From an uncultured Alistipes sp. (lineage in GTDB: Bacteria > Bacteroidota > Bacteroidia > Bacteroidales > Rikenellaceae): a stretch of DNA of 16,331 bases. The notes beneath the pieces were generated by a model. The model did not search any database. It was not told where the DNA came from and was given only the letters and a program-made list of their open reading frames with translations. This document shows positions 1-7,263 of the stretch, in pieces (position 1 is the stretch's first letter; each line of letters begins with the position of its first letter). The stretch covers positions 1 through 16,331 of the forward strand of contig CAMWYI010000022.1 of NCBI GenBank assembly GCA_947178455.1, given 5' to 3'. Position numbers and translations under genes: made by a program.

Positions 1-1196
1 GCGGTCTTCTCGTCGATAAGCCCCTCGCGCAACATATCCATGGCGATTTTCACCATAGCGGCACCGGTACGCTTGCCGTTGCGGCACTGCAACATCCAGA
101 GTTTACCGTCCTGAATCGTGAACTCGATGTCCTGCATGTCGGTGAAATACTGCTCCAAATGATGCTGGATTTCGTTCAGCTCCTTGTAGACGTCGGGCAT
201 CACCTCTTCCAGCGACGGATATTTCGCCTTGCGCTCCTCTTCGCTGATGTTCTGTGCTTTGGCCCAGCGGCGCGAGCCCTCGATAGTAATCTGCTGCGGC
301 GTGCGGATACCGGCCACGACATCCTCGCCCTGCGCGTTGATGAGGTACTCGCCGTTGAAGATGTTTTCGCCCGTCGCGGCGTCGCGCGAGAAAGCGACAC
401 CCGTCGCCGAGTTGTTGCCCATGTTGCCGAATACCATCGCCATGACCGACACGGCCGTACCCCACTCCTGCGGGATGCCGTTCAACTTGCGGTAGAGAAT
501 GGCGCGTTCGTTCATCCACGAACCGAACACGGCGCAGATAGCGCCCCACAACTGATCCCACGGACTGGTCGGGAAGTCCTCGCCGGTCTGTTTCTTGACG
601 GCGGCCTTGAACTTCACGACCAACTCTTTCAGGTCGTCGGTCGTCAGGTCGGTGTCGTTCGTCACGCCGCGTTTGTGTTTCTGTTCGTCGATAATCTCCT
701 CGAACGGGTCGTGGTCCTCTTTCGACACGGGTTTCATGCCCAGCACCACGTCGCCGTACATCTGCACGAAACGGCGGTAGGAGTCCCATGCGAAACGCGG
801 GTTGCCCGTACGCTTGGCGACGGCCTCGACCGCCTCGTCGTTCATACCGAGGTTCAGAATGGTATCCATCATGCCGGGCATCGAAGCGCGAGCACCCGAA
901 CGCACCGACACGAGCAGCGGTAACTCCTTGTCGCCGAACTTCATGCCGGTCAAGCGTTCGATGTTCTTCATCGCCGCCTCGACCTCCGGCCGCAACATCT
1001 CGATGACGGCCTCCTTGCCGTGTGCGTAATACTCGGAGCAAACCTCCGTCGTGATGGTGAAGCCCGGGGGCACGGGGATGCCGATGAGGTTCATCTCCGC
1101 AAGGTTGGCACCCTTGCCGCCCAGCAGTTCACGCATTTTGCCGTTGCCTTCGGCCTCTTTGTTGCCGAAAGTGTAGACCCGTTTAACGTCTGCCAT
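1..1196 (-). CDS. ppdK: Pyruvate, phosphate dikinase, N-terminal part (runs off left edge)
   Basis: The enzyme interconverts pyruvate + ATP + Pi and PEP + AMP + PPi in the cytoplasm, linking glycolysis and gluconeogenesis. The visible 398 residues begin MADVKRVYTFGN. They contain the GGKGANLAEM motif, then PPGFTITTEVC, VSVRSGARASMPGMMDTILN and NERAILYRK, which are hallmarks of the PPDK ATP-grasp (PEP/pyruvate-binding) domain. The swivelling phosphohistidine domain and the C-terminal PEP barrel (the full family is about 870-910 aa) lie outside the window. The start is the only ATG giving the canonical N-terminus, and an A-rich AAAGAAAGATT lies just before it. The gene has its own promoter 140-170 bp upstream, so it is probably transcribed separately from the aspartokinase gene behind it. 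The product is clear; only the 3' part is missing. Confidence 0.96.
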   Translation of the reverse strand, partial: MADVKRVYTFGNKEAEGNGKMRELLGGKGANLAEMNLIGIPVPPGFTITTEVCSEYYAHGKEAVIEMLRPEVEAAMKNIERLTGMKFGDKELPLLVSVRSGARASMPGMMDTILNLGMNDEAVEAVAKRTGNPRFAWDSYRRFVQMYGDVVLGMKPVSKEDHDPFEEIIDEQKHKRGVTNDTDLTTDDLKELVVKFKAAVKKQTGEDFPTSPWDQLWGAICAVFGSWMNERAILYRKLNGIPQEWGTAVSVMAMVFGNMGNNSATGVAFSRDAATGENIFNGEYLINAQGEDVVAGIRTPQQITIEGSRRWAKAQNISEEERKAKYPSLEEVMPDVYKELNEIQHHLEQYFTDMQDIEFTIQDGKLWMLQCRNGKRTGAAMVKIAMDMLREGLIDEKT

Positions 1197-1273
1197 AATC
1201 TTTCTTTATTTTTAAGATAACTTTATGTTCTGTTCGCACTCGTGTGCCCCGACCTGCCTCCGGTCGACCGACG

Positions 1274-1306
1274 AAAAACGGGGCGTCCGCTTGCTGCGGA
1301 TGCCTC
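1274..1306 (-). promoter_or_regulatory. Hairpin plus U-tract inside the ppdK leader
   Basis: Within the predicted ppdK 5' leader, GCATCCGC and GCGGACGC (1306-1283 on the minus strand) can fold with loop AGCAA. The GC-rich arm extends a few bases and is followed by TTTTT at 1278-1274. On the RNA the stem contains A-C mismatches, so it is imperfect. It resembles a leader terminator or attenuator, but no alternative fold was identified. Low confidence. Confidence 0.25.
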
Positions 1307-1336
1307 GGAACGACGGATTCACCGAGTCGAGGATTA

Positions 1337-1367
1337 CAAAAATAAGAGTTTTTCGGGAAAAAGCAAA
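1337..1367 (-). promoter_or_regulatory. Bacteroidetes-type promoter for ppdK
   Basis: On the minus strand a -33 box TTTG (1367-1364) is followed after 19 nt by TATTTTTG (1344-1337), an exact match to the Bacteroidetes consensus TTTG-N19-21-TAnnTTTG. Transcription would begin near 1330 and give a leader of about 130 nt before the ppdK ATG. The -33 box sits in an AT-rich imperfect inverted repeat (GGAAAAAGC at 1356-1364 against GCTTTTTTCC at 1375-1384) directly behind the aspartokinase stop codon, so the same DNA might also weakly terminate the upstream transcript. Confidence 0.75.
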
Positions 1368-1384
1368 GAAAAACGCTTTTTTCC

Positions 1385-2641
1385 TCAACTCCGCTTGCGG
1401 ACGATGCGAACGGTGGTCTGGGTCGACTGGCGGACGAACACCTGCGGGCCGCGCGCATACTTGTCCCACAACTCGGCCGTGTAGCCGCGAATCGTGAGCA
1501 GCTCCATTTGCTCGGCCTTCATCACGTCGAAACCGGTCGCACGCAGGGCCTCGATAGCCTCGTCGATGTGCCACGTGTTGTCCACACACAAGCTCAAATT
1601 GACGGCCGAATTGTGTATCAAATTGGCTTTCAGCCGGTAGCGTTCCAACAACGAGAAAATCGCGGAAAACTTCTCCTCCAACACGAACGAAAAGTCGCGC
1701 GAACGGATGGTCAACAGCACTTGGTCTTTTTTGAGAATCAGAATCGGCACCTGCACCGGAGCCGACATGCCGCGAATGACCGTGCCGGGCTTGCGCTTGT
1801 CGCCGAACGGCCGCACGTAGAGCGGAATATGTTTGTTCTGCAACGGCTTGATAGTCTTCGGGTGGATGATTTGCGCACCGCTGTAAGCCAGTTCAATCGT
1901 ATCGAGATAGTTCAGCTCGGCGATTTGCACGGCATCGGGAAAAATCTTCGGGTCGGCATTCAGCACGCCGTCGACATCCTTCCACACCGACATCGACTCG
2001 GCGTCGAGCAGGTTGGCCACGACCGCCGCCGAATAGTCGGAACCCTCGCGGCCCAGCGTCGTGGTCGTCCGGTCGGGCGCGCCGCCGATGAAGCCCTGAC
2101 CGATGAAAATCGTCTCCTCGGCATCTTTCAAAGCCTTCCGCAACAGCAGAGCCGACGCCTCCAAATCGACCGCCGCATCCTTGTGCCGCTGCTCGGTGCG
2201 GATGCACTGCCGCATGTCGACCCAGCGGTTGGGCGTTCCGGTGAAACGGAGGTATTCGGAAATAATGGTCGTCGAAATCAACTCGCCATAGGCGACGACC
2301 GTATCGTACCACGCCTCGGCATCCACAGCCCGATAGGCTCGCTCGGCGACGATGCGTTCCAATTCGGCGAAAAAGGCGTCGACCCGCGCCAACTGCGTCG
2401 GCCCGTGCCACAAATCGTCGATGATTTCGGCATGGTAGCGTTTCAGTTCGTCGATATGCACCTGCGCCGCGGCGCGGTCGCCGTGCTGCACCCCCTCGAA
2501 AACCCGTTCGAGGGCGTTGGTCGTCTTGCCCATCGCCGAGACGATGATGAACAGATGATGCTCGCCGCCGATGATTTTGTGCAGATTGCGCACGCCGTCG
2601 GCATTCCGCACCGAAGCTCCGCCGAATTTGTAGACTTTCAT
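1385..2641 (-). CDS. lysC: Monofunctional aspartokinase
   Basis: Aspartokinase (EC 2.7.2.4) phosphorylates L-aspartate, the committed step towards DAP/lysine, methionine and threonine. The 418-residue product starts MKVYKFGGASV (the KFGG nucleotide motif at 5-11, with A where many enzymes have T). It carries TTTLGREGSDYSAA at 193-206 and WKDVDGVLNADPK at 220-232, the typical kinase-domain signatures. The C-terminal ~120 residues (about 300-418) fit tandem ACT domains for feedback control. There is no homoserine dehydrogenase fusion. The start at 2641 was chosen because an in-frame upstream extension would run into the upstream peptidase gene and lacks family features. It lies 14 nt after the prolyl oligopeptidase stop, so the two are probably cotranscribed. 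The symbol is by function; which feedback class it belongs to cannot be read here. Confidence 0.94.
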   Translation of the reverse strand: MKVYKFGGASVRNADGVRNLHKIIGGEHHLFIIVSAMGKTTNALERVFEGVQHGDRAAAQVHIDELKRYHAEIIDDLWHGPTQLARVDAFFAELERIVAERAYRAVDAEAWYDTVVAYGELISTTIISEYLRFTGTPNRWVDMRQCIRTEQRHKDAAVDLEASALLLRKALKDAEETIFIGQGFIGGAPDRTTTTLGREGSDYSAAVVANLLDAESMSVWKDVDGVLNADPKIFPDAVQIAELNYLDTIELAYSGAQIIHPKTIKPLQNKHIPLYVRPFGDKRKPGTVIRGMSAPVQVPILILKKDQVLLTIRSRDFSFVLEEKFSAIFSLLERYRLKANLIHNSAVNLSLCVDNTWHIDEAIEALRATGFDVMKAEQMELLTIRGYTAELWDKYARGPQVFVRQSTQTTVRIVRKRS

Positions 2642-2655
2642 GGTTTTCCCGCTGA

Positions 2656-4791
2656 TTACTTCACCCGACGATACGGCACGCCGATATTCTGGAACACGAA
2701 CGCATAGGTGTCGGCCGCTTCGTCGATGCGTTTCGAGGTGGGTTTGCCGGCCCCGTGACCCGCTTTCGACTCGATGCGAATCAATACGGGCGCGTCGCCC
2801 GCCTGACAATGCTGCATCTGGGCCGCGAACTTGAACGAATGGGCCGGAACGACACGGTCGTCGTGGTCGGCCGTCGTGACGAGCGTCGCGGGATAGGCCA
2901 CGCCCTCTTTGATGTTGTGCAGCGGCGAATACTTATAGATATAGGAGAATTGCTCCTCGTTGTCGCTCGAACCGTACTCGACGACCCAACCCCAGCCGAT
3001 AGTGAACTTGTGGTAACGCAGCATGTCCATCACCCCGACGGCAGGCAGGCAGACGGCGTACAAATCGGGCCGCTGCACCTCGCAGGCACCGACCAGCAGA
3101 CCACCGTTCGAGCCTCCGGCAATGGCCAGCTTGTCCGACGACGTGTATTTGTTGGCGATGAGGTATTCGGCTGCCGCGATGAAGTCGTCGAACACGTTTT
3201 GTTTGTTCGCCAGCATACCCCCTTTGTGCCAAGCCTCACCGTACTCCGAGCCGCCGCGCAGGTTGGCCACGCAATAGATGCCGCCCTGCTCCATGAACAG
3301 AATGGCCGACGGATTGAATCCGGGCGTCAGATTAATTTGGAAACCGCCGTAGGCATAAAGGTAGCAGGGGTTCGTGCCGTCGAGCTTCATATCCTTGCGG
3401 TGCGAAACGAACATCGGCACCGGCGTACCGTCTTTCGAGGGGTAGAAGACCTGTTCCGTGACGAAGCGCTCGGAATCGAAATTCACCTGCGGAGCCTTGT
3501 AGAGCGTCGTTTCGCCCGATGCGATGTCGTAATGATAGGTCGTCGCGGGGGCTGTGTAGTTCGACAGCGAATAGTAGAGCGACGTATCCTCTTTCTTGCC
3601 GGAGAAGCCGCCCACCGTACCGATTGCGGGCAGCTCGACTTTGCGGACAAGTGTGCCGTCGAGATTGTATTGATAGACTTGGCTCTGGGCATCCTCCAAG
3701 TAGGTGGCGAAAAGCTGACCGCCCGCCGTCGAGACCGACTCCAACAGATTGCGGTCGTCTTCGGGAATGACCGTCGCGACGGAGAGTTTCGGGGTGCTCA
3801 AATCAATGGAAATCAAAGCGTAATTCGAGGCGTTGCGATTGGTGCGGACGTAGAGTTTGTCGTCGATGCAGTCCACGATGTCGTAATCGTGGGCGAATCC
3901 GGGCAGCAGTGTGCGGAACTGCCGTTCGTCGGTACGACGGAAGAGGATTTCCGAGCCCGAAGTACCCTCCGAACCGCTCACGAAAATCCACCGGCCGTCA
4001 TCCGACGGCCAAGCGCTGAAATAACGCAACGGATGCTTCGGGTCGCCGTAAATCAGCCGGTCGGCCGACTGCGGCGTTCCCAGCGCATGGTAATAGACCT
4101 TTTGGAACTCGTTTTTCGAGGAATAAACACCGGCCTTCGGCGCATTGTAAGCGCTATAATAAAAACCTTTGGAGTCGGGCGCCCACGTCGCGCCGGAGAA
4201 CTTCACCCACTCGATTTCGTCGTCGGTCAGCGACCCGTCGGCCGTATCGACGACGCGGATAACCACCCAGTCGGAACCCGACGCAGCAGCGGCATAGGCC
4301 ATGTAACGGCCGTCGTCGGAGAACGAGAGGGCCGACAATGCGACGGTACCGTCGTCGGACAAAGCGTTGGGGTCGAGGAACACCTCGCCCTCCGCCGCCG
4401 GAACGGCCGCCCGATAGAGCACCGACTGATTCTGCAATCCGTCGTTATAAAAATAGTACCACCAGTCGCCGTGCTTGGTCGGAGCACCCTCTTTCGGGTA
4501 GTTCCACAACTCGGTGAGCCGCTGGCGAATGGCGTCGCGGAACGGAATCTGCGACAGGTAGTCGAACGTCACGGCATTCTCGGCCTCGACCCACGCGGCC
4601 GTAGCGGCCGAATTATCGTCCTCCAACCAACGATAAGGGTCGGGCACCTCGGTGCCGAAATAGTCGTCGACCACGCCGCCGCGCTCGGCAACGGGATAAG
4701 GCTTATGTTCGATGGTTTTCATGCTGTCGCATCCGATAAACAGGGCCGCCGACACAATCGCCGCCATAACCCGCACGTTCATTTTCTTCAT
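2656..4791 (-). CDS. Prolyl oligopeptidase family serine peptidase, lipoprotein (S9A)
   Basis: This enzyme cleaves short peptides after proline (EC 3.4.21.26 type). At 711 aa it matches the ~710 aa of the classic enzyme. The N-terminus is a lipoprotein signal with lipobox FIG-C21, predicting attachment to an envelope membrane facing the periplasm or surface, not a cytosolic enzyme. Next come the N-terminal clasp PDPYRWLEDDNS, a beta-propeller region to about residue 430, and the alpha/beta-hydrolase domain. The triad is readable: S561 in GGSNGG, D644 in DHDDRV, H679 in AGHGAGKP; R646 corresponds to the substrate-carboxylate arginine. A TATCTTCG -7-like box lies just upstream, divergent from dapD. 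The aspartokinase gene follows after 14 nt. Family assignment is firm; the true substrate is not known. Confidence 0.95.
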   Translation of the reverse strand: MKKMNVRVMAAIVSAALFIGCDSMKTIEHKPYPVAERGGVVDDYFGTEVPDPYRWLEDDNSAATAAWVEAENAVTFDYLSQIPFRDAIRQRLTELWNYPKEGAPTKHGDWWYYFYNDGLQNQSVLYRAAVPAAEGEVFLDPNALSDDGTVALSALSFSDDGRYMAYAAAASGSDWVVIRVVDTADGSLTDDEIEWVKFSGATWAPDSKGFYYSAYNAPKAGVYSSKNEFQKVYYHALGTPQSADRLIYGDPKHPLRYFSAWPSDDGRWIFVSGSEGTSGSEILFRRTDERQFRTLLPGFAHDYDIVDCIDDKLYVRTNRNASNYALISIDLSTPKLSVATVIPEDDRNLLESVSTAGGQLFATYLEDAQSQVYQYNLDGTLVRKVELPAIGTVGGFSGKKEDTSLYYSLSNYTAPATTYHYDIASGETTLYKAPQVNFDSERFVTEQVFYPSKDGTPVPMFVSHRKDMKLDGTNPCYLYAYGGFQINLTPGFNPSAILFMEQGGIYCVANLRGGSEYGEAWHKGGMLANKQNVFDDFIAAAEYLIANKYTSSDKLAIAGGSNGGLLVGACEVQRPDLYAVCLPAVGVMDMLRYHKFTIGWGWVVEYGSSDNEEQFSYIYKYSPLHNIKEGVAYPATLVTTADHDDRVVPAHSFKFAAQMQHCQAGDAPVLIRIESKAGHGAGKPTSKRIDEAADTYAFVFQNIGVPYRRVK

Positions 4792-4809
4792 ATCGCAAGA
4801 GTTTGGGGA

Positions 4810-4817
4810 CGAAGATA
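4810..4817 (-). promoter_or_regulatory. Probable -7 box of the peptidase-aspartokinase operon
   Basis: TATCTTCG on the minus strand differs from TAnnTTTG at one position and lies 19 nt before the peptidase ATG, which would leave a very short leader. No TTTG was found at the expected -33 distance. It is back-to-back with the dapD -7 box 13 bp away, so the two polymerases would compete for the same 71-bp intergenic DNA. Confidence 0.4.
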
Positions 4818-4830
4818 CGAAATTTTTGCC

Positions 4831-4838
4831 TAACTTTG
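4831..4838 (+). promoter_or_regulatory. -7 box of the dapD-birA operon
   Basis: TAACTTTG is an exact match to the Bacteroidetes -7 consensus TAnnTTTG and sits 24 nt before the dapD ATG. The nearest upstream TTTG (4802-4805) is 25 nt away, longer than the usual 19-21, so the -33 element is weak or absent. The transcript would start near 4845 with a leader of under 20 nt and no clear Shine-Dalgarno sequence. Confidence 0.55.
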
Positions 4839-4862
4839 GTCGTGCAAATCAATTATCGAACC

Positions 4863-5690
4863 ATGTACAACGAACTCGAACAACTCATCGCCCGCGCGTG
4901 GGAAGACCGCACCCTGCTGCAACAGGAGGAGTACCGCGCGGCCGTGCGGCGCGTGGTGGAACTCGTCGACCGCGGCGAACTCCGCACGGCCGAACCCGTC
5001 GACGCGGAAAAAAGCCTCTGGCAGGTCAACGAATGGGTCAAAAAGGCCATTATCCTCTACTTCCCGATTCAGCCGATGCGCAAAATGGAGGCGGGCGAAC
5101 TCGAATGGTTCGACAAAATGGAACTCAAACACGGCTACGAAGCGCTGGGCGTGCGCGTCGTGCCCCATGCCATAGCCCGTTACGGCGCCTACATCGCTTC
5201 GGGGGCCATTTTGATGCCCTCTTACGTCAACATCGGGGCCTATGTCGACACGGGCACGATGGTCGACACGTGGGCGACGGTGGGTTCGTGCGCCCAAATC
5301 GGCAAGCACGTCCACCTGTCGGGCGGCGTGGGCATCGGCGGCGTATTGGAACCCGTGCAGGCGGCGCCGGTCATCGTCGAAGACCATTGTTTCATCGGGT
5401 CGCGCTGCATCGTGGTCGAGGGGGCGCATGTCTGCCGCGAAGCGGTCTTGGGCTCGAACACCGTCATCACCGGCTCGACCCACATCATCGACGTCACGGG
5501 GCCGGAACCCGTTACCTACAAAGGCTATGTGCCGCCCCGTTCGGTGGTCGTGCCGGGCAGCTACCGCAAACAATTTCCGGCAGGCGAATACAGCGTATCG
5601 TGCGCCCTGATTATCGGCCGCCGCAAGGAGTCGACCGACAAGAAAACTTCGCTCAACGACGCCCTGCGCGACTTCGGCGTATCGGCCTGA
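4863..5690 (+). CDS. dapD: 2,3,4,5-tetrahydropyridine-2,6-dicarboxylate N-succinyltransferase
   Basis: DapD (EC 2.3.1.117) uses succinyl-CoA to succinylate tetrahydrodipicolinate in the succinylase branch of meso-DAP and lysine synthesis, feeding peptidoglycan. The 275-residue product has the family's usual length. It has a helical N-terminal domain (MYNELEQLIARAW), then a left-handed beta-helix of hexapeptide repeats from about residue 115 (GAYVDTGTMVDTWATVGS, GGVGIGGVLEPVQAAPVIVED). The C-terminus includes YVPPRSVVVPGSY. The ATG at 4863 was preferred to an upstream in-frame ATG at 4803 because the latter would precede the promoter. birA follows after 5 nt. The aspartokinase at the head of the same pathway is on the other side of the divergent promoter region. 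Confidence 0.97.
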   Translation: MYNELEQLIARAWEDRTLLQQEEYRAAVRRVVELVDRGELRTAEPVDAEKSLWQVNEWVKKAIILYFPIQPMRKMEAGELEWFDKMELKHGYEALGVRVVPHAIARYGAYIASGAILMPSYVNIGAYVDTGTMVDTWATVGSCAQIGKHVHLSGGVGIGGVLEPVQAAPVIVEDHCFIGSRCIVVEGAHVCREAVLGSNTVITGSTHIIDVTGPEPVTYKGYVPPRSVVVPGSYRKQFPAGEYSVSCALIIGRRKESTDKKTSLNDALRDFGVSA

Positions 5691-5695
5691 CGACC

Positions 5696-6427
5696 ATGAT
5701 TTACGCTATCGAAGAGACCACCTCGACCAACGACGACGCCCGCGACCCGCGCTACCGGCACGGCGACATCGTGTGGGCCGAGAAGCAGACGGCCGGACGG
5801 GGCCAGCGCGGACACACGTGGACGAGCCCCGAAGGCCAGAACCTCACGTTTACGCTGGTGCTGGAACCGACCTTTCTGCCGGTCGAAGAGCAGTTTTTGC
5901 TATCGGAAACGGTCGCACTGGCACTTACCGACACTTTTACAAAGTTCGGTCTCGCGACGCGCATCAAGTGGACGAACGACATCTATGCCGACGACCGCAA
6001 GTTGGTCGGCATGCTCATCGAACACAATCTGGCAGGGGGTCGCTTGGCCCGCACGATAGCCGGCATCGGCATCAATGTCAACCAGACGGAGTTCGACCCT
6101 GCGCTGCCCAATCCGGTGTCGATGAAGCAGGCGACGGGCCGCGAGTTCGACCGCCGCGCCGTGCTCGACGCCTTTCATTCGTGCTGCATAGAGCGATACG
6201 AGAGGTTGGCGAAAGGCGAAAAATCGGCCATACAGCAGGCCTATCGCGACCGCATGTACCGCATCGGCCAACGCACGCCGTTCCGACTGCCCGACGGCAC
6301 GCCGTTCGAGGCGGTCATCGAGGGAGTGCGGCCGTCGGGCGAACTGCTCCTGCGCCACGACGACGGCGTGCAACGGGCCTATCTGTTCCGCGAGGTGGAG
6401 TTCAACATCCCGCGCATCCGCCGGTAA
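5696..6427 (+). CDS. birA: Biotin--[acetyl-CoA-carboxylase] ligase, monofunctional
   Basis: It makes biotinyl-AMP and attaches biotin to the lysine of biotin carboxyl carrier proteins (EC 6.3.4.15). The 243-residue product starts directly in the catalytic core (MIYAIEETTSTNDDAR), so it has no DNA-binding repressor domain and should not autoregulate. The biotinyl-AMP loop appears as GRGQRGHTW at about 41-49 and the core motif as KWTNDIYADDRKLVGMLIE. Most family members have KWPND, so the P-to-T change is unusual. A small C-terminal domain follows. It lies 5 nt behind dapD and is presumably cotranscribed with it. Its last 49 bp overlap the 3' end of the convergent lipoprotein gene. Confidence 0.94.
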   Translation: MIYAIEETTSTNDDARDPRYRHGDIVWAEKQTAGRGQRGHTWTSPEGQNLTFTLVLEPTFLPVEEQFLLSETVALALTDTFTKFGLATRIKWTNDIYADDRKLVGMLIEHNLAGGRLARTIAGIGINVNQTEFDPALPNPVSMKQATGREFDRRAVLDAFHSCCIERYERLAKGEKSAIQQAYRDRMYRIGQRTPFRLPDGTPFEAVIEGVRPSGELLLRHDDGVQRAYLFREVEFNIPRIRR

Positions 6428-6789
6428 CACTGGTAGCGCACAACATCGCACGACCGAAACGAGTATTTCAACACCAATTCGTCGGCCGTCAGCAGTTCCA
6501 CGCGGTAATACTCGTAGCCGACATCTTGGTCGCAGTAGCGTATGCCCAATTTGCGGCCCGTCAGCATCCAATCGAAGCAATCGCCGCCGGTCTCGTCGGC
6601 ACAGATGCCGGTTCCGTCGGGGCGGAGCCGGTAAATGCTTTTATCCCAATCGGTTTCGTAAGCGAATTTAACGTGGCTGGAATCGGTACCGTAGACGTAA
6701 TACAACTGCCAGTCGCCGACCAACGATTCCGAACGGTCTGCACAACCGACACACAAAGCGAGCAATCCCGCGAAAAACAGATTTTTCAT
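6379..6789 (-). CDS. Small lipocalin-like lipoprotein
   Basis: The 136-residue product begins MKNLFFAGLLALCVGCADRS, a lipoprotein signal with the modified cysteine at C16. The mature part has the pattern LVGDWQLYYVYG, then IYRLRPDGTG, FDWMLTGRKLGIRYCD and ELVLKYSFRS, which resembles the short lipocalin-like beta-barrel domains common in Bacteroidetes lipoproteins. No ligand can be named. The ATG at 6789 was chosen because it starts the signal peptide; the open frame extends upstream only through non-coding leader. The gene is preceded by the leftward structured RNA element. Its 3' end overlaps birA on the opposite strand by 49 bp. Confidence 0.8.
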   Translation of the reverse strand: MKNLFFAGLLALCVGCADRSESLVGDWQLYYVYGTDSSHVKFAYETDWDKSIYRLRPDGTGICADETGGDCFDWMLTGRKLGIRYCDQDVGYEYYRVELLTADELVLKYSFRSCDVVRYQCYRRMRGMLNSTSRNR

Positions 6790-6861
6790 TCGGTGCGAAT
6801 TTTCGGGCACTCTCGGCTCCGCGAATGCGTTTTTATTAAGGAGGTTGCGGGGATTCCTACC

Positions 6862-7112
6862 CCTAAAAAGAAAGTGTGGAGTCGATATTCGTCTATCTAC
6901 AAGAAGGTTCTGACAAGACCCCAACAAAAAATAAACGATACATTCCCCCACACTTGAACGGATGTAGGGAGAATGTGAAACATCACCTTGTTATCCGAAC
7001 AAGTAGTGAGTGTCGTTCGTTGCCCTTTTTGTTGTTAAAAATTTGTCAGATTTTCAAGTAAGGACAGTGCGAAAACACTTTCACTAAAAAATATGTCTGT
7101 CGGTTGCCCGAC
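6862..7112 (-). ncRNA. Structured leader/small RNA element, leftward copy
   Basis: This is one of two homologous elements (the other is at 15910-16146). It starts just after a TATCTTTG -7 box with GTCGG-GCAA-CCGAC (7112-7099), a 5-bp stem with a GNRA tetraloop. Further helices include AGTGAAA.../...CACT. TGTCCTT pairs with AAGGGCA. CGGAT (6997-6993) pairs with ATCCG (6963-6959). CGTTTAT pairs with ATAGACG. AAGTGTGGGG (6955-6946) pairs with CTCCACACTT (6881-6872), followed by CTTTCTTTTTA, which could terminate transcription. Each of these helices has a counterpart in the other copy, with compatible changes. The 3' ACACTTTC (6877-6870) can alternatively pair with the early GAAAGTGT (7082-7075). 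The lipocalin-like lipoprotein gene starts about 73 nt further on. It may be a cis-acting leader or an independent RNA (a 6S-like RNA is an alternative); the family name could not be determined. Confidence 0.7.
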
Positions 7113-7116
7113 ACGA

Positions 7117-7148
7117 CAAAGATAATAAAAAATCAGATTTCTTAAAAA
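7117..7148 (-). promoter_or_regulatory. Promoter of the leftward structured RNA
   Basis: TATCTTTG (7124-7117) matches the Bacteroidetes -7 consensus exactly. A TTTT at 7148-7145, one base off TTTG, lies 20 nt upstream. The first transcribed base would fall near 7111, at the 5' side of the GNRA hairpin. The same -7 box is present in the rightward copy. Confidence 0.65.
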
Positions 7149-7197
7149 CCGCGACGGCGCAGGAACGTTCCGATGCTCGATAACCGCCCGCCGCGCC

Positions 7198-7244
7198 TAA
7201 AACGGCGTTCTTAACGCCGTGTACCTTTTGGTGGCAAAAGGTAC
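7198..7244. repeat. Tandem perfect hairpins (possible terminator of the MATE operon)
   Basis: Two perfect inverted repeats lie back to back: ACGGCGTT-CTT-AACGCCGT (7202-7220, 8 bp) and GTACCTTTTG-GTGG-CAAAAGGTAC (7221-7244, 10 bp). On the minus strand the first ends in ...CCGTTTTAGG, so it could act as a weak intrinsic terminator for the operon ending at 7484. The second resembles a motif seen between genes in many bacterial genomes (from memory, not searched). Confidence 0.5.
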
Positions 7245-7263
7245 CCAAAACCATCCGCACGGC

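Noticed and set aside
103..1041. A 312-codon minus-strand frame inside ppdK
   Set aside because: It is out of frame with the clear PPDK reading frame, which is itself open to the window edge.
2755..4833. A 692-codon open frame on the plus strand opposite the prolyl oligopeptidase gene
   Set aside because: It is the antisense shadow of a gene with a complete catalytic triad. The translation is Arg/Val/His-rich with no domain, as expected for high-GC DNA with few chance stops.
6790..6951. N-terminal extension of the lipoprotein gene to an ATG at 6951
   Set aside because: The extension covers the structured RNA and would place the lipoprotein signal peptide internally; the ATG at 6789 is the natural start.
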